Of a stretch of 64,000 nucleotides of DNA, positions 36,504 to 45,836 are shown in pieces. The stretch comes from Chitinophaga pendula (lineage in GTDB: Bacteria > Bacteroidota > Bacteroidia > Chitinophagales > Chitinophagaceae). Each line of letters begins with the position of its first letter. The stretch's first letter is position 1. The stretch is taken from contig NZ_CP077769.1 of the NCBI RefSeq assembly GCF_020386615.1, positions 6,125,501 to 6,189,500 on the forward strand, read 5' to 3'. The position numbers and the translations under genes are program-made. Under the pieces are notes generated by a model, which saw nothing but the letters and a program-made list of their open reading frames with translations, searched no databases and was not told the origin of the DNA.

Positions 36504-37691
36504 ATGAATGAGAAATTTATTGCCCGTCTGCGGCAGGAGCTGGACGAGATCCAAACCGCCGGCCTTTACAAAAACGAAAGGATCATCACCTCCGAACAAG
36601 GAGCGGAAATACAAGTGGGCGGAAAAACAGTGATTAACTTCTGCGCCAACAACTACCTCGGCTTATCTTCTCACCCCGATGTAATAGCCGCTGCTAAAAA
36701 AGCAATAGATACCCATGGCTATGGTATGAGCAGCGTTCGCTTTATCTGCGGTACCCAGGATATTCACCGCGAGCTGGAAGAAAAACTGGCCAGCTTCCTG
36801 GGAACAGAAGACACCATCCTCTATGTAGCAGCATTCGATGCTAATGGTGGCGTGTTCGAACCCCTTTTTAGCGAACAGGATGCCATCATCTCTGATGCCC
36901 TCAACCATGCCTCTATCATCGATGGCGTTCGCCTTTGTAAAGCGCAGCGCTATCGCTATGAGCATAATAATATGGATGACCTGGAAGTTAAACTGAAAGA
37001 ATCCCAGGGCGCCCGCAGCCGCATCATCGTTACCGACGGTTCCTTCAGCATGGACGGCACCATCGCCCAGCTGGATAAGATCTGCGACCTGGCCGACAAA
37101 TATGACGCGATTGTTATGATCGACGAAAGCCACTCCTCCGGATTCCTAGGCAAAACAGGACGTGGTACTCACGAATACCGCAATGTCATGGGACGCGTAG
37201 ATATCATCACCGGCACACTGGGTAAAGCACTGGGTGGCGCATCCGGCGGCTTCACCAGTGGACGTAAAGAGATCATCGATATGCTCCGCCAGCGCAGCCG
37301 CCCCTACCTGTTCTCCAACTCCGTAGCCCCCAGCATAGTCGGCGCCTCGATCGCCGTACTCGACATGCTCAGCCAAACGACCACCCTCCGCGACAAACTG
37401 GAATACAACACAAAATACTTCCGTTCCAAAATGACTGAAGCAGGCTTCGACATCAAACCTGGCGATCATCCCATCGTACCGGTAATGCTCTATGACGCCG
37501 TACTCAGTCAGCAGTTTGCCGACAAACTCCTCCAGGAGGGCATCTACGTGATCGGCTTCTTCTTCCCGGTTGTACCAAAAGGACAAGCCCGTATCCGCGT
37601 ACAGCTCAGCGCAGCTCACGAACAGGAACACCTGGATAAAGCCATAGCAGCTTTCACCAAAGTAGGCAAAGAGCTAGGCGTTATTAAGTAA
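36504..37691 (+). CDS. kbl: Glycine C-acetyltransferase (2-amino-3-ketobutyrate CoA ligase)
   Basis: The 395-residue PLP enzyme converts 2-amino-3-ketobutyrate and CoA to glycine and acetyl-CoA, the second step of threonine breakdown. It is a class II alpha-oxoamine synthase. The PLP lysine is Lys241 in [14 protein letters not shown], the [10 protein letters not shown] segment holds the conserved Asp and His, and [12 protein letters not shown] lies near the N terminus. Similarity to Kbl (rather than KAS or BioF) is clear from the N-terminal sequence and length. The threonine dehydrogenase partner is not in the window. Confidence 0.93.
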   Translation: MNEKFIARLRQELDEIQTAGLYKNERIITSEQGAEIQVGGKTVINFCANNYLGLSSHPDVIAAAKKAIDTHGYGMSSVRFICGTQDIHRELEEKLASFLGTEDTILYVAAFDANGGVFEPLFSEQDAIISDALNHASIIDGVRLCKAQRYRYEHNNMDDLEVKLKESQGARSRIIVTDGSFSMDGTIAQLDKICDLADKYDAIVMIDESHSSGFLGKTGRGTHEYRNVMGRVDIITGTLGKALGGASGGFTSGRKEIIDMLRQRSRPYLFSNSVAPSIVGASIAVLDMLSQTTTLRDKLEYNTKYFRSKMTEAGFDIKPGDHPIVPVMLYDAVLSQQFADKLLQEGIYVIGFFFPVVPKGQARIRVQLSAAHEQEHLDKAIAAFTKVGKELGVIK

Positions 37692-37722
37692 ATAGTGCCC
37701 ATAACACCCGTTTTATAACCAG

Positions 37723-37762
37723 GCGGACATCTCCCTTACCGGCAGATGTCCGCTTGCATTTT
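37723..37762 (+). terminator. Terminator of kbl
   Basis: GCGGACATCT and AGATGTCCGC pair around an 11-base loop, followed by TTGCATTTTT. It lies about 30 bases after the kbl stop. Confidence 0.75.
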
Positions 37763-37782
37763 TATACAAGGCCGGTCTTCCG

Positions 37783-37790
37783 TACTTTTG
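37783..37790 (+). promoter_or_regulatory. Promoter -7 element for the class D beta-lactamase gene
   Basis: TACTTTTG fits TAnnTTTG. It ends 31 bases before the ATG at 37822. Confidence 0.5.
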
Positions 37791-37821
37791 CAGCATTCTT
37801 TAAAAAATCTTCTAGGATAAG

Positions 37822-38628
37822 ATGAAACAATTTGGCTGGATATTATTGACAATCACCCTCTTCGCGGTCGCCTGCGCCCCTAATAACGTAAAAGAGGGGA
37901 AAGAATGGGAAAAACACTTTACCAAATATAAGGTAGAAGGTACCTTCATGCTCTACAACAACAGCCAGGGCACGTTCAAAGTATATAATATCGACCGCGC
38001 CAAAGAAAGATTCCTACCGGCCTCCACCTTCAAGATCTTCAACTCCCTCGTTGGCATTGAAACCGGCGTCATCAAAGATACCAGCATGGTCATCAAATGG
38101 GATGGCATCAAACGCTGGAATGAAGACTGGAACCATGATCTCAGTATGAAACAGGCATTCCAGCTCTCCTCTTTCACCTATTTCCAGGAAGTAGCCCGGC
38201 GCATTGGAAAACCAACCATGCAACAATGGCTGGACTCCGTAAAATATGGCAACAGAAAAATATCCAAAATAGATACCTTCTGGGTGGATAATACCCTCCA
38301 GATATCTCCCGATGAAGAACTCGGCCTAGTCAAACAGCTCTATTTCGATAAACTACCCTTCCATAAAACTACCATGAAAATGGTCCGGGATGTCATGCTT
38401 ATGGAAAAAACACCCAAATATGAGCTTCATTATAAAACAGGATGGGGCTTTATCGGCGAGAAAAAAATGATCGGATGGATTGTAGGCTGGATAGAAGAAA
38501 ATGGACATCCGTCGTTCTTCGTACTCAATCTCGAATCAGATAATATGAAGTTTGATATGAAAGCAGCCCGTAGGGACATCCTCTACAGCATCCTTAAAGA
38601 GGAAGGATATCTGGAAGGCAACATGTAA
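37822..38628 (+). CDS. Class D (OXA-type) beta-lactamase, lipoprotein
   Basis: The 268-residue protein carries the class D landmarks: STFK with nucleophile Ser68 and Lys71, YGN at 142-144, KTG at 205-207, and the FWV segment corresponding to the Trp near the active site. The second motif, usually S-x-V, reads SSF (116-118). The N terminus is a lipoprotein signal with lipobox FAVAC, so it is probably anchored in a membrane rather than free. Penicillin hydrolysis is the family's activity, but the substrate range is not predictable. It has its own promoter and is chromosomal, with no mobile element nearby. Confidence 0.88.
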   Translation: MKQFGWILLTITLFAVACAPNNVKEGKEWEKHFTKYKVEGTFMLYNNSQGTFKVYNIDRAKERFLPASTFKIFNSLVGIETGVIKDTSMVIKWDGIKRWNEDWNHDLSMKQAFQLSSFTYFQEVARRIGKPTMQQWLDSVKYGNRKISKIDTFWVDNTLQISPDEELGLVKQLYFDKLPFHKTTMKMVRDVMLMEKTPKYELHYKTGWGFIGEKKMIGWIVGWIEENGHPSFFVLNLESDNMKFDMKAARRDILYSILKEEGYLEGNM

Positions 38629-38649
38629 TCCCTACAGCTAAAATTTTTC

Positions 38650-38676
38650 CGGAGAGTCGCGTATAGCGGCTCTCCG
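38650..38676. terminator. Hairpin after the beta-lactamase gene
   Basis: CGGAGAG and CTCTCCG can pair around TCGCGTATAGCGG. There is no good T-run on the plus strand, so its role as a terminator is weak. Confidence 0.35.
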
Positions 38677-38829
38677 CGTTAACAGCCCAGTATCAACCCG
38701 TTCCCCGCAACAGCCTCATCATACTATCCTTATAAGTTAAGCCCGCTTATATTTCGGCTTCTCACCATCAACAAACAGTACCTACACAACAACTTACCGT
38801 TAAAAAACTCCTAAAAGAGTGCACCGCCA

Positions 38830-38861
38830 TTGGGTAAAGCGTACCAAAAAAATTATATTTG
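38830..38861 (+). promoter_or_regulatory. Promoter of the batB-batC pair
   Basis: A TTG (38830-38832) is followed after 21 bases by TATATTTG (38854-38861). This matches the Bacteroidota -33/-7 arrangement. The batB ATG lies 46 bases downstream. Confidence 0.6.
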
Positions 38862-38906
38862 AAGCTGCCCGGCGAATCGCCAGGCATAAGTACTTGAAAA
38901 GAAAAT

Positions 38907-39932
38907 ATGTTACGTTTTCAGCATAGTGAATATTTATGGGTACTCACCCTCCTCCTGGTCCTGCAAGGGGCCTTTCTTGCCGTCAGCTGGTGGAAACGCC
39001 GGTCCGTACGCAAACTGGGCGATCCTTCCCTCGTTGAACAGCTCTTTATGGGCTACTCCCGTAAGCTTTTCACGCTGAAGTTTCTCCTCCTGTTTGTGGC
39101 CTTCTTTTTCGGAGTGATCGGCCTGGCTAATCTGCAGAAAGGAAGCCGCATGGAAAAGATTACTCGCAAAGGTGTCGATGTCATTATCGCCCTCGACGTA
39201 AGTAAAAGCATGCTGGCAAACGACATCAAACCCGACAGACTAACCCGGTCCAAACAGTTCATCAGCAAACTCCTCGACAAACTCGACAATGATCGGGTAG
39301 GCATCGTGGTATTCGCCGGGAATGCTTACCTTCAGATGCCACTCACGGTAGATTACTCCGCCGCGCGCATGTACCTCAATACTGTTACACCCGATATGAT
39401 CCCCACACAGGGCACCGCTATCGGTGAAGCCATACAAGTAAGCGACGAAGCCTTCAATAAAAAAGAGCGTAAACACAAATCTCTCATCATCATCTCCGAT
39501 GGAGAAGATCATGACGAACATGCCATACAACGTGCCAAAGCAGCCTTTGAAAATGGAGTGGTTATCAATACGATCGGAATAGGCGCCCCTACCGGTTCCC
39601 CCATTCCGGATGCAGAAACCGGAGAATATAAAAAAGACCGCGACGGCAACGTCGTAATTACTAAGCTCAACGAAGAAGCCCTCAAATCAATCGCTTCTGC
39701 CGGCAAAGGCATCTACGAACACCTCGACAATACCGAAGAAGCAGTTACCACCATCGTCAACAAAATAGATGGCATGGAACAAAAAGAATTCGGTGAAAAC
39801 GTATTCACAGACTACAATAGTTATTTTCAATATTTCCTGGGTATCAGCCTCCTGCTCGTCATCCTGGAGTTCTTCCTTCCCGAAGTACGCCGCCGCAGAA
39901 ACACAGATACTATCACCGCTATAGAGAAGTAA
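38907..39932 (+). CDS. batB: VWA-domain aerotolerance protein, BatB-like
   Basis: The 341-residue protein has two N-terminal membrane segments (about 10-25 and 55-75), a von Willebrand A domain (about 88-280), and a C-terminal membrane helix (about 307-325). The MIDAS motif is seen as DVSKSM with TDG/SDGEDHD and a conserved Thr in PTQGTAIGEA. The membrane-VWA-membrane order fits BatA/BatB of the Bacteroides aerotolerance operon. batC follows with a 1-base overlap (TAATG), so the two are coupled. The other members (MoxR, batA, batD, batE) are not adjacent. Confidence 0.8.
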   Translation: MLRFQHSEYLWVLTLLLVLQGAFLAVSWWKRRSVRKLGDPSLVEQLFMGYSRKLFTLKFLLLFVAFFFGVIGLANLQKGSRMEKITRKGVDVIIALDVSKSMLANDIKPDRLTRSKQFISKLLDKLDNDRVGIVVFAGNAYLQMPLTVDYSAARMYLNTVTPDMIPTQGTAIGEAIQVSDEAFNKKERKHKSLIIISDGEDHDEHAIQRAKAAFENGVVINTIGIGAPTGSPIPDAETGEYKKDRDGNVVITKLNEEALKSIASAGKGIYEHLDNTEEAVTTIVNKIDGMEQKEFGENVFTDYNSYFQYFLGISLLLVILEFFLPEVRRRRNTDTITAIEK

Positions 39933-40705
39933 TGAATAGAAGGAAATTCACATATCGCATCATTATCACAAGCTGTCTGTTCCTGGCATATATCATGACC
40001 ACCAACGCACAGACCGCAGGTAATAAATATATCCGCAAAGGCAACGAATTGTACAAAAAACAACAATACACCGATGCAGAAGCCAACTATAAAAAAGCAC
40101 TGGAAAAAAACCGGCAATCCGTAACGGGACATTATAACCTGGGCAACTCACTCTATGAACAAAAGCGTTTCGACGATGCGCGCACCCAATATGCCAACTC
40201 CGTTAAGCTGGCAAGTAAAAACGATGTAAAAGGCGACGCCAATTATAACATCGGCAATACCTACATGGAAGCCAAAAACTGGGAAGAAAGTATCAAATCC
40301 TACAAAAAGGCCCTCAAAATCGATCCTAAAGACGAAGAGGCCCGCTATAACCTCGCTTATGCACAGGCCATGCTGAAAAAACAACAGCAAGGCGGCGGAG
40401 GCGATGATAAAAAAGATAAGAAAGACAATAAGGACAAAGACAAGAATAAAGACAAAAAAGATCAGAATAAGGATAAAGATCAGCAGGATAAAGACAAAAA
40501 AGACCAGGATAAAAAAGACCAGAACCAACAGGATAAAAAAGACGGCGACGACAAAGAGAATGAAAAACCACAGCCACAACCTAGCAAACTAAATAAACAG
40601 GAGGCAGAAAGATTACTGCAGGCACTTTCTCAGGAAGAGAAGAAACTGCAGGATAAGCTGAAAAAAGCAAAAGCCCAGCCAGTACAGGTAGAAAAGGACT
40701 GGTAA
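39932..40705 (+). CDS. batC: TPR protein, BatC-like, with a Lys/Asp-rich low-complexity tail
   Basis: The 257-residue protein has an N-terminal hydrophobic signal (IIITSCLFLAYIMTTNAQ), then TPR units (about 30-150: GNELYKKQQYTDAEANYKKALEKNRQ, GHYNLGNSLYEQKRFDDARTQY, ANYNIGNTYMEAKNWEESIKSYKKALKIDPKD). A run of about 60 residues made almost only of Asp, Lys, Gln and Asn (about 155-215) follows, and then a coiled-coil end. In BatC, TPRs are thought to hold the Bat complex together. It stops 7 bases before the convergent AraC gene. Confidence 0.8.
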   Translation: MNRRKFTYRIIITSCLFLAYIMTTNAQTAGNKYIRKGNELYKKQQYTDAEANYKKALEKNRQSVTGHYNLGNSLYEQKRFDDARTQYANSVKLASKNDVKGDANYNIGNTYMEAKNWEESIKSYKKALKIDPKDEEARYNLAYAQAMLKKQQQGGGGDDKKDKKDNKDKDKNKDKKDQNKDKDQQDKDKKDQDKKDQNQQDKKDGDDKENEKPQPQPSKLNKQEAERLLQALSQEEKKLQDKLKKAKAQPVQVEKDW

Positions 40706-40712
40706 TGCTTTT

Positions 40713-41537
40713 TCATGCAAGGGATAACAACCTGGAAGGAGCATATCCCGTATGCTGCCGGCATACTTTTACAAAATGATGATGATCGTAATAACCACTC
40801 TCATAAGCTATTTGTACCAGATCATCTCCCCCCTCCTGTATTTTCAGGTAAGCATGCAAAAAGCGGATCGTATCAATGTACCTCTTCGGTGTAGTACCCA
40901 GATGGCGCCGAAAATTGCGCTCCAGCCATTTATAATTTAATCTCAGCTCACTACAAAGGTGTTGTACCGACAACAGCCCACGTTTTGATCGGATACGCGA
41001 TACCACCAGGTGCAGCATATGATTATCGACAGCGGGTAAAGAAAGCTGTTCCACCAGGAACTGATCCAATAGCGCTCTCTGCGACATCACGGTACTACTT
41101 TCTCTTAAAGCTACTGTCAGTGCCCGTCCCGCCGTTCCCCACAGATCATATATAGGGGCCAATGGTGATAAACCTCCCATATTATTGCCTCCCGGCATGA
41201 GCATGGACAATCCCGTACAACTGAACTTTACAGCCAATATCCGCATACCCGGACTCAAACCGGTAATATAAGTCTGACGTAATCCCTGACTACAACAAAA
41301 TGCATCGTGCATACATACCTGGTACTTGCCGGTAAATTGTATTTGATAAGGAGCGTCTAATAAAAACAGCAACACCGGCTGTCCGTCCAGGGTAGCCCAC
41401 ACCGTTCCCTCCTGCTGATGTTCGTACCAATAATAACGCTCTACAATACCACATAAAGCTGTCGCAGGAACGGCCTCTTTGGCACACCCGCCTGATGTGT
41501 TACCACAAAGTATATGTACAAGCATATCTACCGGCAT
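40713..41537 (-). CDS. AraC-family transcriptional regulator
   Basis: The 274-residue protein has a C-terminal AraC DNA-binding domain (about 165-270) with two helix-turn-helix segments: SVQHLCSELRLNYKWLERNFRRHLGTTPKRYI and LVQIAYESGYYDHHHFVKVCRQHTGYAPS. The N-terminal part resembles the sensor domain of the DUF6597-type subgroup common in Bacteroidota. The target is unknown. It is divergent from the peptide deformylase gene, with about 115 bases between the two starts. Confidence 0.85.
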   Translation of the reverse strand: MPVDMLVHILCGNTSGGCAKEAVPATALCGIVERYYWYEHQQEGTVWATLDGQPVLLFLLDAPYQIQFTGKYQVCMHDAFCCSQGLRQTYITGLSPGMRILAVKFSCTGLSMLMPGGNNMGGLSPLAPIYDLWGTAGRALTVALRESSTVMSQRALLDQFLVEQLSLPAVDNHMLHLVVSRIRSKRGLLSVQHLCSELRLNYKWLERNFRRHLGTTPKRYIDTIRFLHAYLKIQEGGDDLVQIAYESGYYDHHHFVKVCRQHTGYAPSRLLSLA

Positions 41538-41652
41538 ATCACAAAATTACAATAGCAGAATGGTTTAGGGCTGATGATTGAAACGGATGTCCAAAACTTA
41601 CCAGCCCATTGTGCCTGCCCCCCTTTCCTTTGTGACAAGAAATAACAATAAC

Positions 41653-42192
41653 ATGATCCTTCCTATCATAGCATATGGAGCTCCCATACTGCGCACTCAT
41701 TGTGAGGCGATATCTCCCGGCCATCCCGGCCTCGAACAGTTGTTAGTCAATATGTGGCATACGCTTGATAACGCTGGTGGTGCTGGTCTCGCAGCCCCTC
41801 AGGTCAATGTGCCATGGCAGCTTTTTATCGTCGACAGCTCGCAGCAGCAAAACGGACTTACCATCCGGCAGGCATTCCTGAACGCAGTTATCACACAATA
41901 TGGAGTAGAAGAGAACTGGGAAGACGAAGGCTGCCTCAGTATACCGGGCATCTGGGAAAAAGTACCGCGGTCAGCGAGGATCACGATTCGGTACCAGGAC
42001 ACCAGCTTCAACTGGCAGGAAGATATATTTACAGGACATACCGCCCGGATCATCCAGCATGAGTATGACCATATTAATGGCCGGCTTTACCTGGACTTGT
42101 TGCCATCATTACGACGCAACCTGCTATCAGGCAAATTACGCAACATCACCCGCGGACGCTTTAAACAACATTATCCAATGCGATTACAATAG
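41653..42192 (+). CDS. def: Peptide deformylase
   Basis: From the ATG at 41653 the protein is 179 residues, MILPIIAYGAPILR being the usual N terminus; an in-frame ATG at 41578 would add 25 unconserved residues. All three catalytic motifs are intact: GAGLAAPQV (motif 1), DEGCLSIPG (motif 2, metal-binding Cys) and QHEYDHINGRLY (motif 3, two His and the Glu). The enzyme removes the formyl group from nascent proteins. Only one deformylase is seen in the window. Confidence 0.93.
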   Translation: MILPIIAYGAPILRTHCEAISPGHPGLEQLLVNMWHTLDNAGGAGLAAPQVNVPWQLFIVDSSQQQNGLTIRQAFLNAVITQYGVEENWEDEGCLSIPGIWEKVPRSARITIRYQDTSFNWQEDIFTGHTARIIQHEYDHINGRLYLDLLPSLRRNLLSGKLRNITRGRFKQHYPMRLQ

Positions 42193-42718
42193 TTACTTGC
42201 ACAAAAAAGCCGGCTAAAAAACCGGCTCGTGTTTGAGTCTTTAACCATTCTATCGTTCTAAAGTTAAGACCGGAATATCTGCTTGCTAGGGGCATTTGAC
42301 ATCACTCTATTACCTTTTTATCGTGGTTTTGTTCCTAAAAAACGAATAAATCCTTGCAGTATCCCGGTCAAATATGTTTGATGGATGAAACCTTTTTATG
42401 ATAATACCGGCGGCAGCGGCTTTGGCGCAAAATATCGGTAAATGCCTGGCGTTGTACCCCAATCCCCTCTTGCTGAAAACATTATGCAGATTACACCGCG
42501 GCCGTTCGCCAGTACCTCATAAGCATGGTTGTTCCTTAAAATTCTATTATCATTCTATTACCTTCAGCTGGCAGCACGCTATCGATTTATAGGTAGCCCG
42601 GCAGTGTCTATTCATCAATTAGTACAATCAGCCAGTTAAATAACTTGTGGGTGAAGAACGATGCAAAATTAGTTGCTAAACCGGTTTAGGTGTAGGACAA
42701 ACTGGCGACAATCTTGGA
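42193..42718. other. Intergenic region with a possible decayed gene end
   Basis: No intact gene is seen. A weak hairpin (AGCCGG/CCGGCT, 42208-42227) could end the deformylase transcript. Around 42398-42592 the plus strand shows a short frame with LALYPNP, and a shifted frame continues LAENIMQI, which recalls the start of a type 9 secretion C-terminal sorting domain. Frames break after that, so at most a remnant remains. Confidence 0.35.
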
Positions 42719-43585
42719 CTATTTTAACATCCGGTCCCGAAAATCCTGGGGAGAGTTACCGGCATGGTGCTTGAAAAAACGACTGAAGTATGCTGGGTCC
42801 TCAAACCCAAGTTCATAACTGATTTCTTTAATACTCTTATGGCTGAATGCCAGGTTACGTTTCGCCTCCAGTACCAACCGGGTATGTACCAGCTCCGTGA
42901 CCGTACGCCCGGTACGCTCCCGGGTAATCTCATTTAATCGTTTGGGAGTTAATGCAAAAGCATCTGCATAAAACGCCGCCTGGTGCTCCGTACGGAAGTG
43001 CTGGTCTACCAATCGTCGCAACTGCCATACCCGCTCGTCGCCGGTACCAGGCTCAATATTACCCACCGCCTGCTTTTTCTCCCGCTCCGCCAGCAAAAGA
43101 AAGGCATTCAGGTAATGTTTGATGATCCCCCGGTTGCAATAACGGTTGTTTCGCTCCAGGTACATCAACTCCGCTAGCTTCTCTAAAGCAGCTACCGCAT
43201 CCTTCCCTAAAGGGATCGGCATATAGCCATTACTACTATCAAATAAATGGGAAAAATCAAAAAGTGTCTCCCGCTCCTGCTTATTGGAAAAATAGAACTT
43301 CTCGGAAAATACAATACTATGCCCTTCCCTCGTACTATCCAGCAACTGATGTACCTGACCCGGCTCCAGTAAGAATAACAGGTTGTCTTTCAACTCATAA
43401 GAAACGAAATCCACTACATGTTGCCCCGAAGCCTGTGTAAACCATATCAGTTGATAATGATGATGACGGTGCGGCAACCGCGCCAGATCGCTTATAAAAC
43501 TGCTGAGCGGAAAAATATGGAATTGCCCGGTGCTACTAAAAGGCAACTGCTGGTATGGAATATCAATGCCTTTATCTAGGGACAT
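42719..43585 (-). CDS. AraC-family transcriptional regulator with cupin-like sensor
   Basis: The 288-residue protein has an N-terminal AraC-binding/cupin-like part (about 20-110, with RLPHRHHHYQLIWFTQASGQHVVDF) and a C-terminal AraC domain (about 195-288). The latter includes LTPKRLNEITRERTGRTVTELVHTRLVLEAKRNLAFSHKSIKEISYELGFEDPAYFSRFFKHHAGNSP-type segments. It is divergent from ispG, with a short intergenic region, but regulation of ispG cannot be inferred. The target is unknown. Confidence 0.85.
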   Translation of the reverse strand: MSLDKGIDIPYQQLPFSSTGQFHIFPLSSFISDLARLPHRHHHYQLIWFTQASGQHVVDFVSYELKDNLLFLLEPGQVHQLLDSTREGHSIVFSEKFYFSNKQERETLFDFSHLFDSSNGYMPIPLGKDAVAALEKLAELMYLERNNRYCNRGIIKHYLNAFLLLAEREKKQAVGNIEPGTGDERVWQLRRLVDQHFRTEHQAAFYADAFALTPKRLNEITRERTGRTVTELVHTRLVLEAKRNLAFSHKSIKEISYELGFEDPAYFSRFFKHHAGNSPQDFRDRMLK

Positions 43586-43670
43586 AACCCTGTAAAATTA
43601 ATCCAATACATCCCAATACCCTATCCGCTTATGTAAATTTAATCCCCTTTTAAGCGAATAGGCTTTTCCA

Positions 43671-43678
43671 TACCTTTG
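43671..43678 (+). promoter_or_regulatory. Promoter -7 element for ispG
   Basis: TACCTTTG fits TAnnTTTG. Transcription would begin around 43684, so the in-frame ATG at 43687 would be leaderless; the ATG at 43729 is the better start. Confidence 0.5.
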
Positions 43679-43728
43679 CTATATTCATGGCCTTCCCACC
43701 AAGGGAATACCGGACCGGAAAAGAAAGA

Positions 43729-45705
43729 ATGATTATGCAGCTATATTGTAATGCACTGACCGCCTATAAAAGATTGGAAACATTGGAAGTCAAAGTGGGA
43801 GACCTGCTCATTGGCAGCAAACACCCCATCCGCATTCAAACCATGACCACTACAGATACCATGGATACCGCCGGGACCGTCGCTCAGGCCATCCGTTGTA
43901 TCGAAGCCGGCGCTGAACTCGTCAGGATCACCGCCCCCAGCAAAAAAGAAGCGGAAAACCTGCTACATATCCGCAACGAACTACACAAAAGAGGATACAC
44001 AACCCCTCTCGTAGCAGATATCCACTTTACGCCTAATGCAGCTGAAATAGCTGCCCGCATCGTTGAGAAAGTAAGGATCAACCCGGGCAATTACGTCGAC
44101 AAAAAGAAATTTGAAACCCTCGAATATACCGACGCCGAATACCAGGAAGAAATAGACCGCATTCGCGAAAAATTCTCCCCCCTGGTAGATATCTGCAAGG
44201 AATATGGCACCGCCATGCGTATCGGTACTAACCACGGCTCCCTGAGCGATCGCATCATGAGCCGCTATGGCGATACCCCCATGGGCATGGTCGAAAGTGC
44301 CATGGAATTCCTCCGGATCGCTGAAAGTTTCAACTACCGCAATATTGTACTGAGCATGAAAGCCAGCAATCCCCAGGTAATGGTGCAAGCCTATCGCCTG
44401 CTTGTGCATACCATGCAGGAAGAACTGGGACATTGCTACCCCCTGCACCTCGGGGTAACAGAAGCCGGCGATGGAGAAGATGGCCGCATCAAATCTGCTA
44501 TCGGTATAGGCACCCTCCTCGAAGATGGCATTGGGGATACCATCCGTGTATCCCTCACCGAAGATCCGGAATTCGAATTGCCGGTCTGTAAGGACATCGT
44601 CAAACGCTATGCTAATGGACGCGATCACGCCCCCATCACGCTGGTAGAACACATACCTTACTCTCCGTTCAACTATACCCGCCGGGAATCCTTCGCCGTA
44701 GATAACATCGGCCACAAACAGGTCCCCGTCGTACTGGCAGACTACGGAAAGATAAAAGATATACAACCCGCCCACCTGGAAGGTATCGGATATCACTACG
44801 ATGCAGATACTGATAAATGGAACATCGGCGATCAGGCAGCGGACTACATCTTCACAGAAGAAATATTACCATTCGCGCTGCCAGGCACACTCAAAGTGAT
44901 CACCTGGTACCAGCAATGGCTACAGGCGGCCGACAAAGAGAAATATTTCCCCTTCCTTTCCGTCGAAGAGTATATGCAAGAGGGACAGCGATCCACTATG
45001 CTCAATATGGTGAGCATAATGGCAGGCACCCCGCTGCCGGATGGGTTCCTTCAAAAGGTTAAAAAAGACCACACCGTGGTGCTCTGTGCCTGCACAGAAA
45101 ATGCACATGCAATGGCGGCTATCCGTCGTTTCTTTATCACCCTGGTAGACGAAAAGGTGGAAAATCCTTGTATCATCCTCTGCGATGCCCGCCTGCCCGT
45201 CGCCGATGAGCGACTCATACAATATGCTACGGAAGCCGGCGCACTTCTGCTGGATGGTTTCGGCGACGGCATCTGCCTCGCCATCAACTACGACCTGGAA
45301 CGCACCGTCAACGATATTGCCAGCCTTAACCAAGTTGCATTCGGCATCCTGCAAGCCACCCGTACCCGTATCTCCAAAACGGAATACATCTCCTGCCCCT
45401 CCTGCGGCCGTACCCTTTTCGACCTCCAGGAGACGACCGCCCGTATCAGGGCCGTCACGCATCACCTGAAAGGAGTGAAGATCGCTATCATGGGCTGTAT
45501 CGTAAATGGTCCCGGAGAAATGGCAGACGCGGATTTCGGTTATGTAGGCAGTGGCGTAGGGAAAATCACCCTCTACAAAGGAAAAGAAGTCGTAAAAAGA
45601 GGCCTCAACAGCGATGTAGCCGTACAGGAACTTATCAATCTGATCAAAGAGAATGGTATGTGGGTCGACAAAGAACCTGTGGCGCTAAAGGCACAAACCG
45701 TATAA
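43729..45705 (+). CDS. ispG: 4-Hydroxy-3-methylbut-2-enyl-diphosphate synthase (long form)
   Basis: From the ATG at 43729 the protein has about 658 residues. It converts MEcPP to HMBPP, the penultimate step of the MEP isoprenoid pathway. The N-terminal TIM barrel starts with MIMQLYCNALTAYKR and has VADIHFTPNAAEIAA and RIGTNHGSLSDRI. The C-terminal Fe-S part has CPSCGRTLFDLQ and GCIVNGPGEMADADFGYVG, supplying the three cysteines of the [4Fe-4S] cluster. A middle insert of about 250 residues makes this the long, plant/Bacteroidota-type enzyme, against about 370 residues in E. coli. Alternative starts are 43687 and 43735. Confidence 0.93.
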   Translation: MIMQLYCNALTAYKRLETLEVKVGDLLIGSKHPIRIQTMTTTDTMDTAGTVAQAIRCIEAGAELVRITAPSKKEAENLLHIRNELHKRGYTTPLVADIHFTPNAAEIAARIVEKVRINPGNYVDKKKFETLEYTDAEYQEEIDRIREKFSPLVDICKEYGTAMRIGTNHGSLSDRIMSRYGDTPMGMVESAMEFLRIAESFNYRNIVLSMKASNPQVMVQAYRLLVHTMQEELGHCYPLHLGVTEAGDGEDGRIKSAIGIGTLLEDGIGDTIRVSLTEDPEFELPVCKDIVKRYANGRDHAPITLVEHIPYSPFNYTRRESFAVDNIGHKQVPVVLADYGKIKDIQPAHLEGIGYHYDADTDKWNIGDQAADYIFTEEILPFALPGTLKVITWYQQWLQAADKEKYFPFLSVEEYMQEGQRSTMLNMVSIMAGTPLPDGFLQKVKKDHTVVLCACTENAHAMAAIRRFFITLVDEKVENPCIILCDARLPVADERLIQYATEAGALLLDGFGDGICLAINYDLERTVNDIASLNQVAFGILQATRTRISKTEYISCPSCGRTLFDLQETTARIRAVTHHLKGVKIAIMGCIVNGPGEMADADFGYVGSGVGKITLYKGKEVVKRGLNSDVAVQELINLIKENGMWVDKEPVALKAQTV

Positions 45706-45729
45706 CCAACGGTAATATCCATAAGAAAG

Positions 45730-45773
45730 AACGGTTAAGTTACACCAGGATAGTGATAACTTAACCGTTTTTG
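45730..45773 (+). terminator. Terminator of ispG
   Basis: AACGGTTAAGTTA and TAACTTAACCGTT form a perfect 13-bp stem over a 14-base loop, followed by TTTTGC. It lies 24 bases after the ispG stop. Confidence 0.8.
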
Positions 45774-45836
45774 CATTATCGATCACAGTAATGTTTTTCT
45801 GTACAACAAGGACGCTTTGGGGGGTGGGGTTCGGGG

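Noticed and set aside
38695..38750. Sequence resembling the 88-bp repeat (TATCCTTATAAG region)
   Set aside because: Only short, gapped similarity; not enough to call a copy.
43981..44796. Long minus-strand frame opposite ispG
   Set aside because: Antisense shadow of ispG with no domain or promoter.
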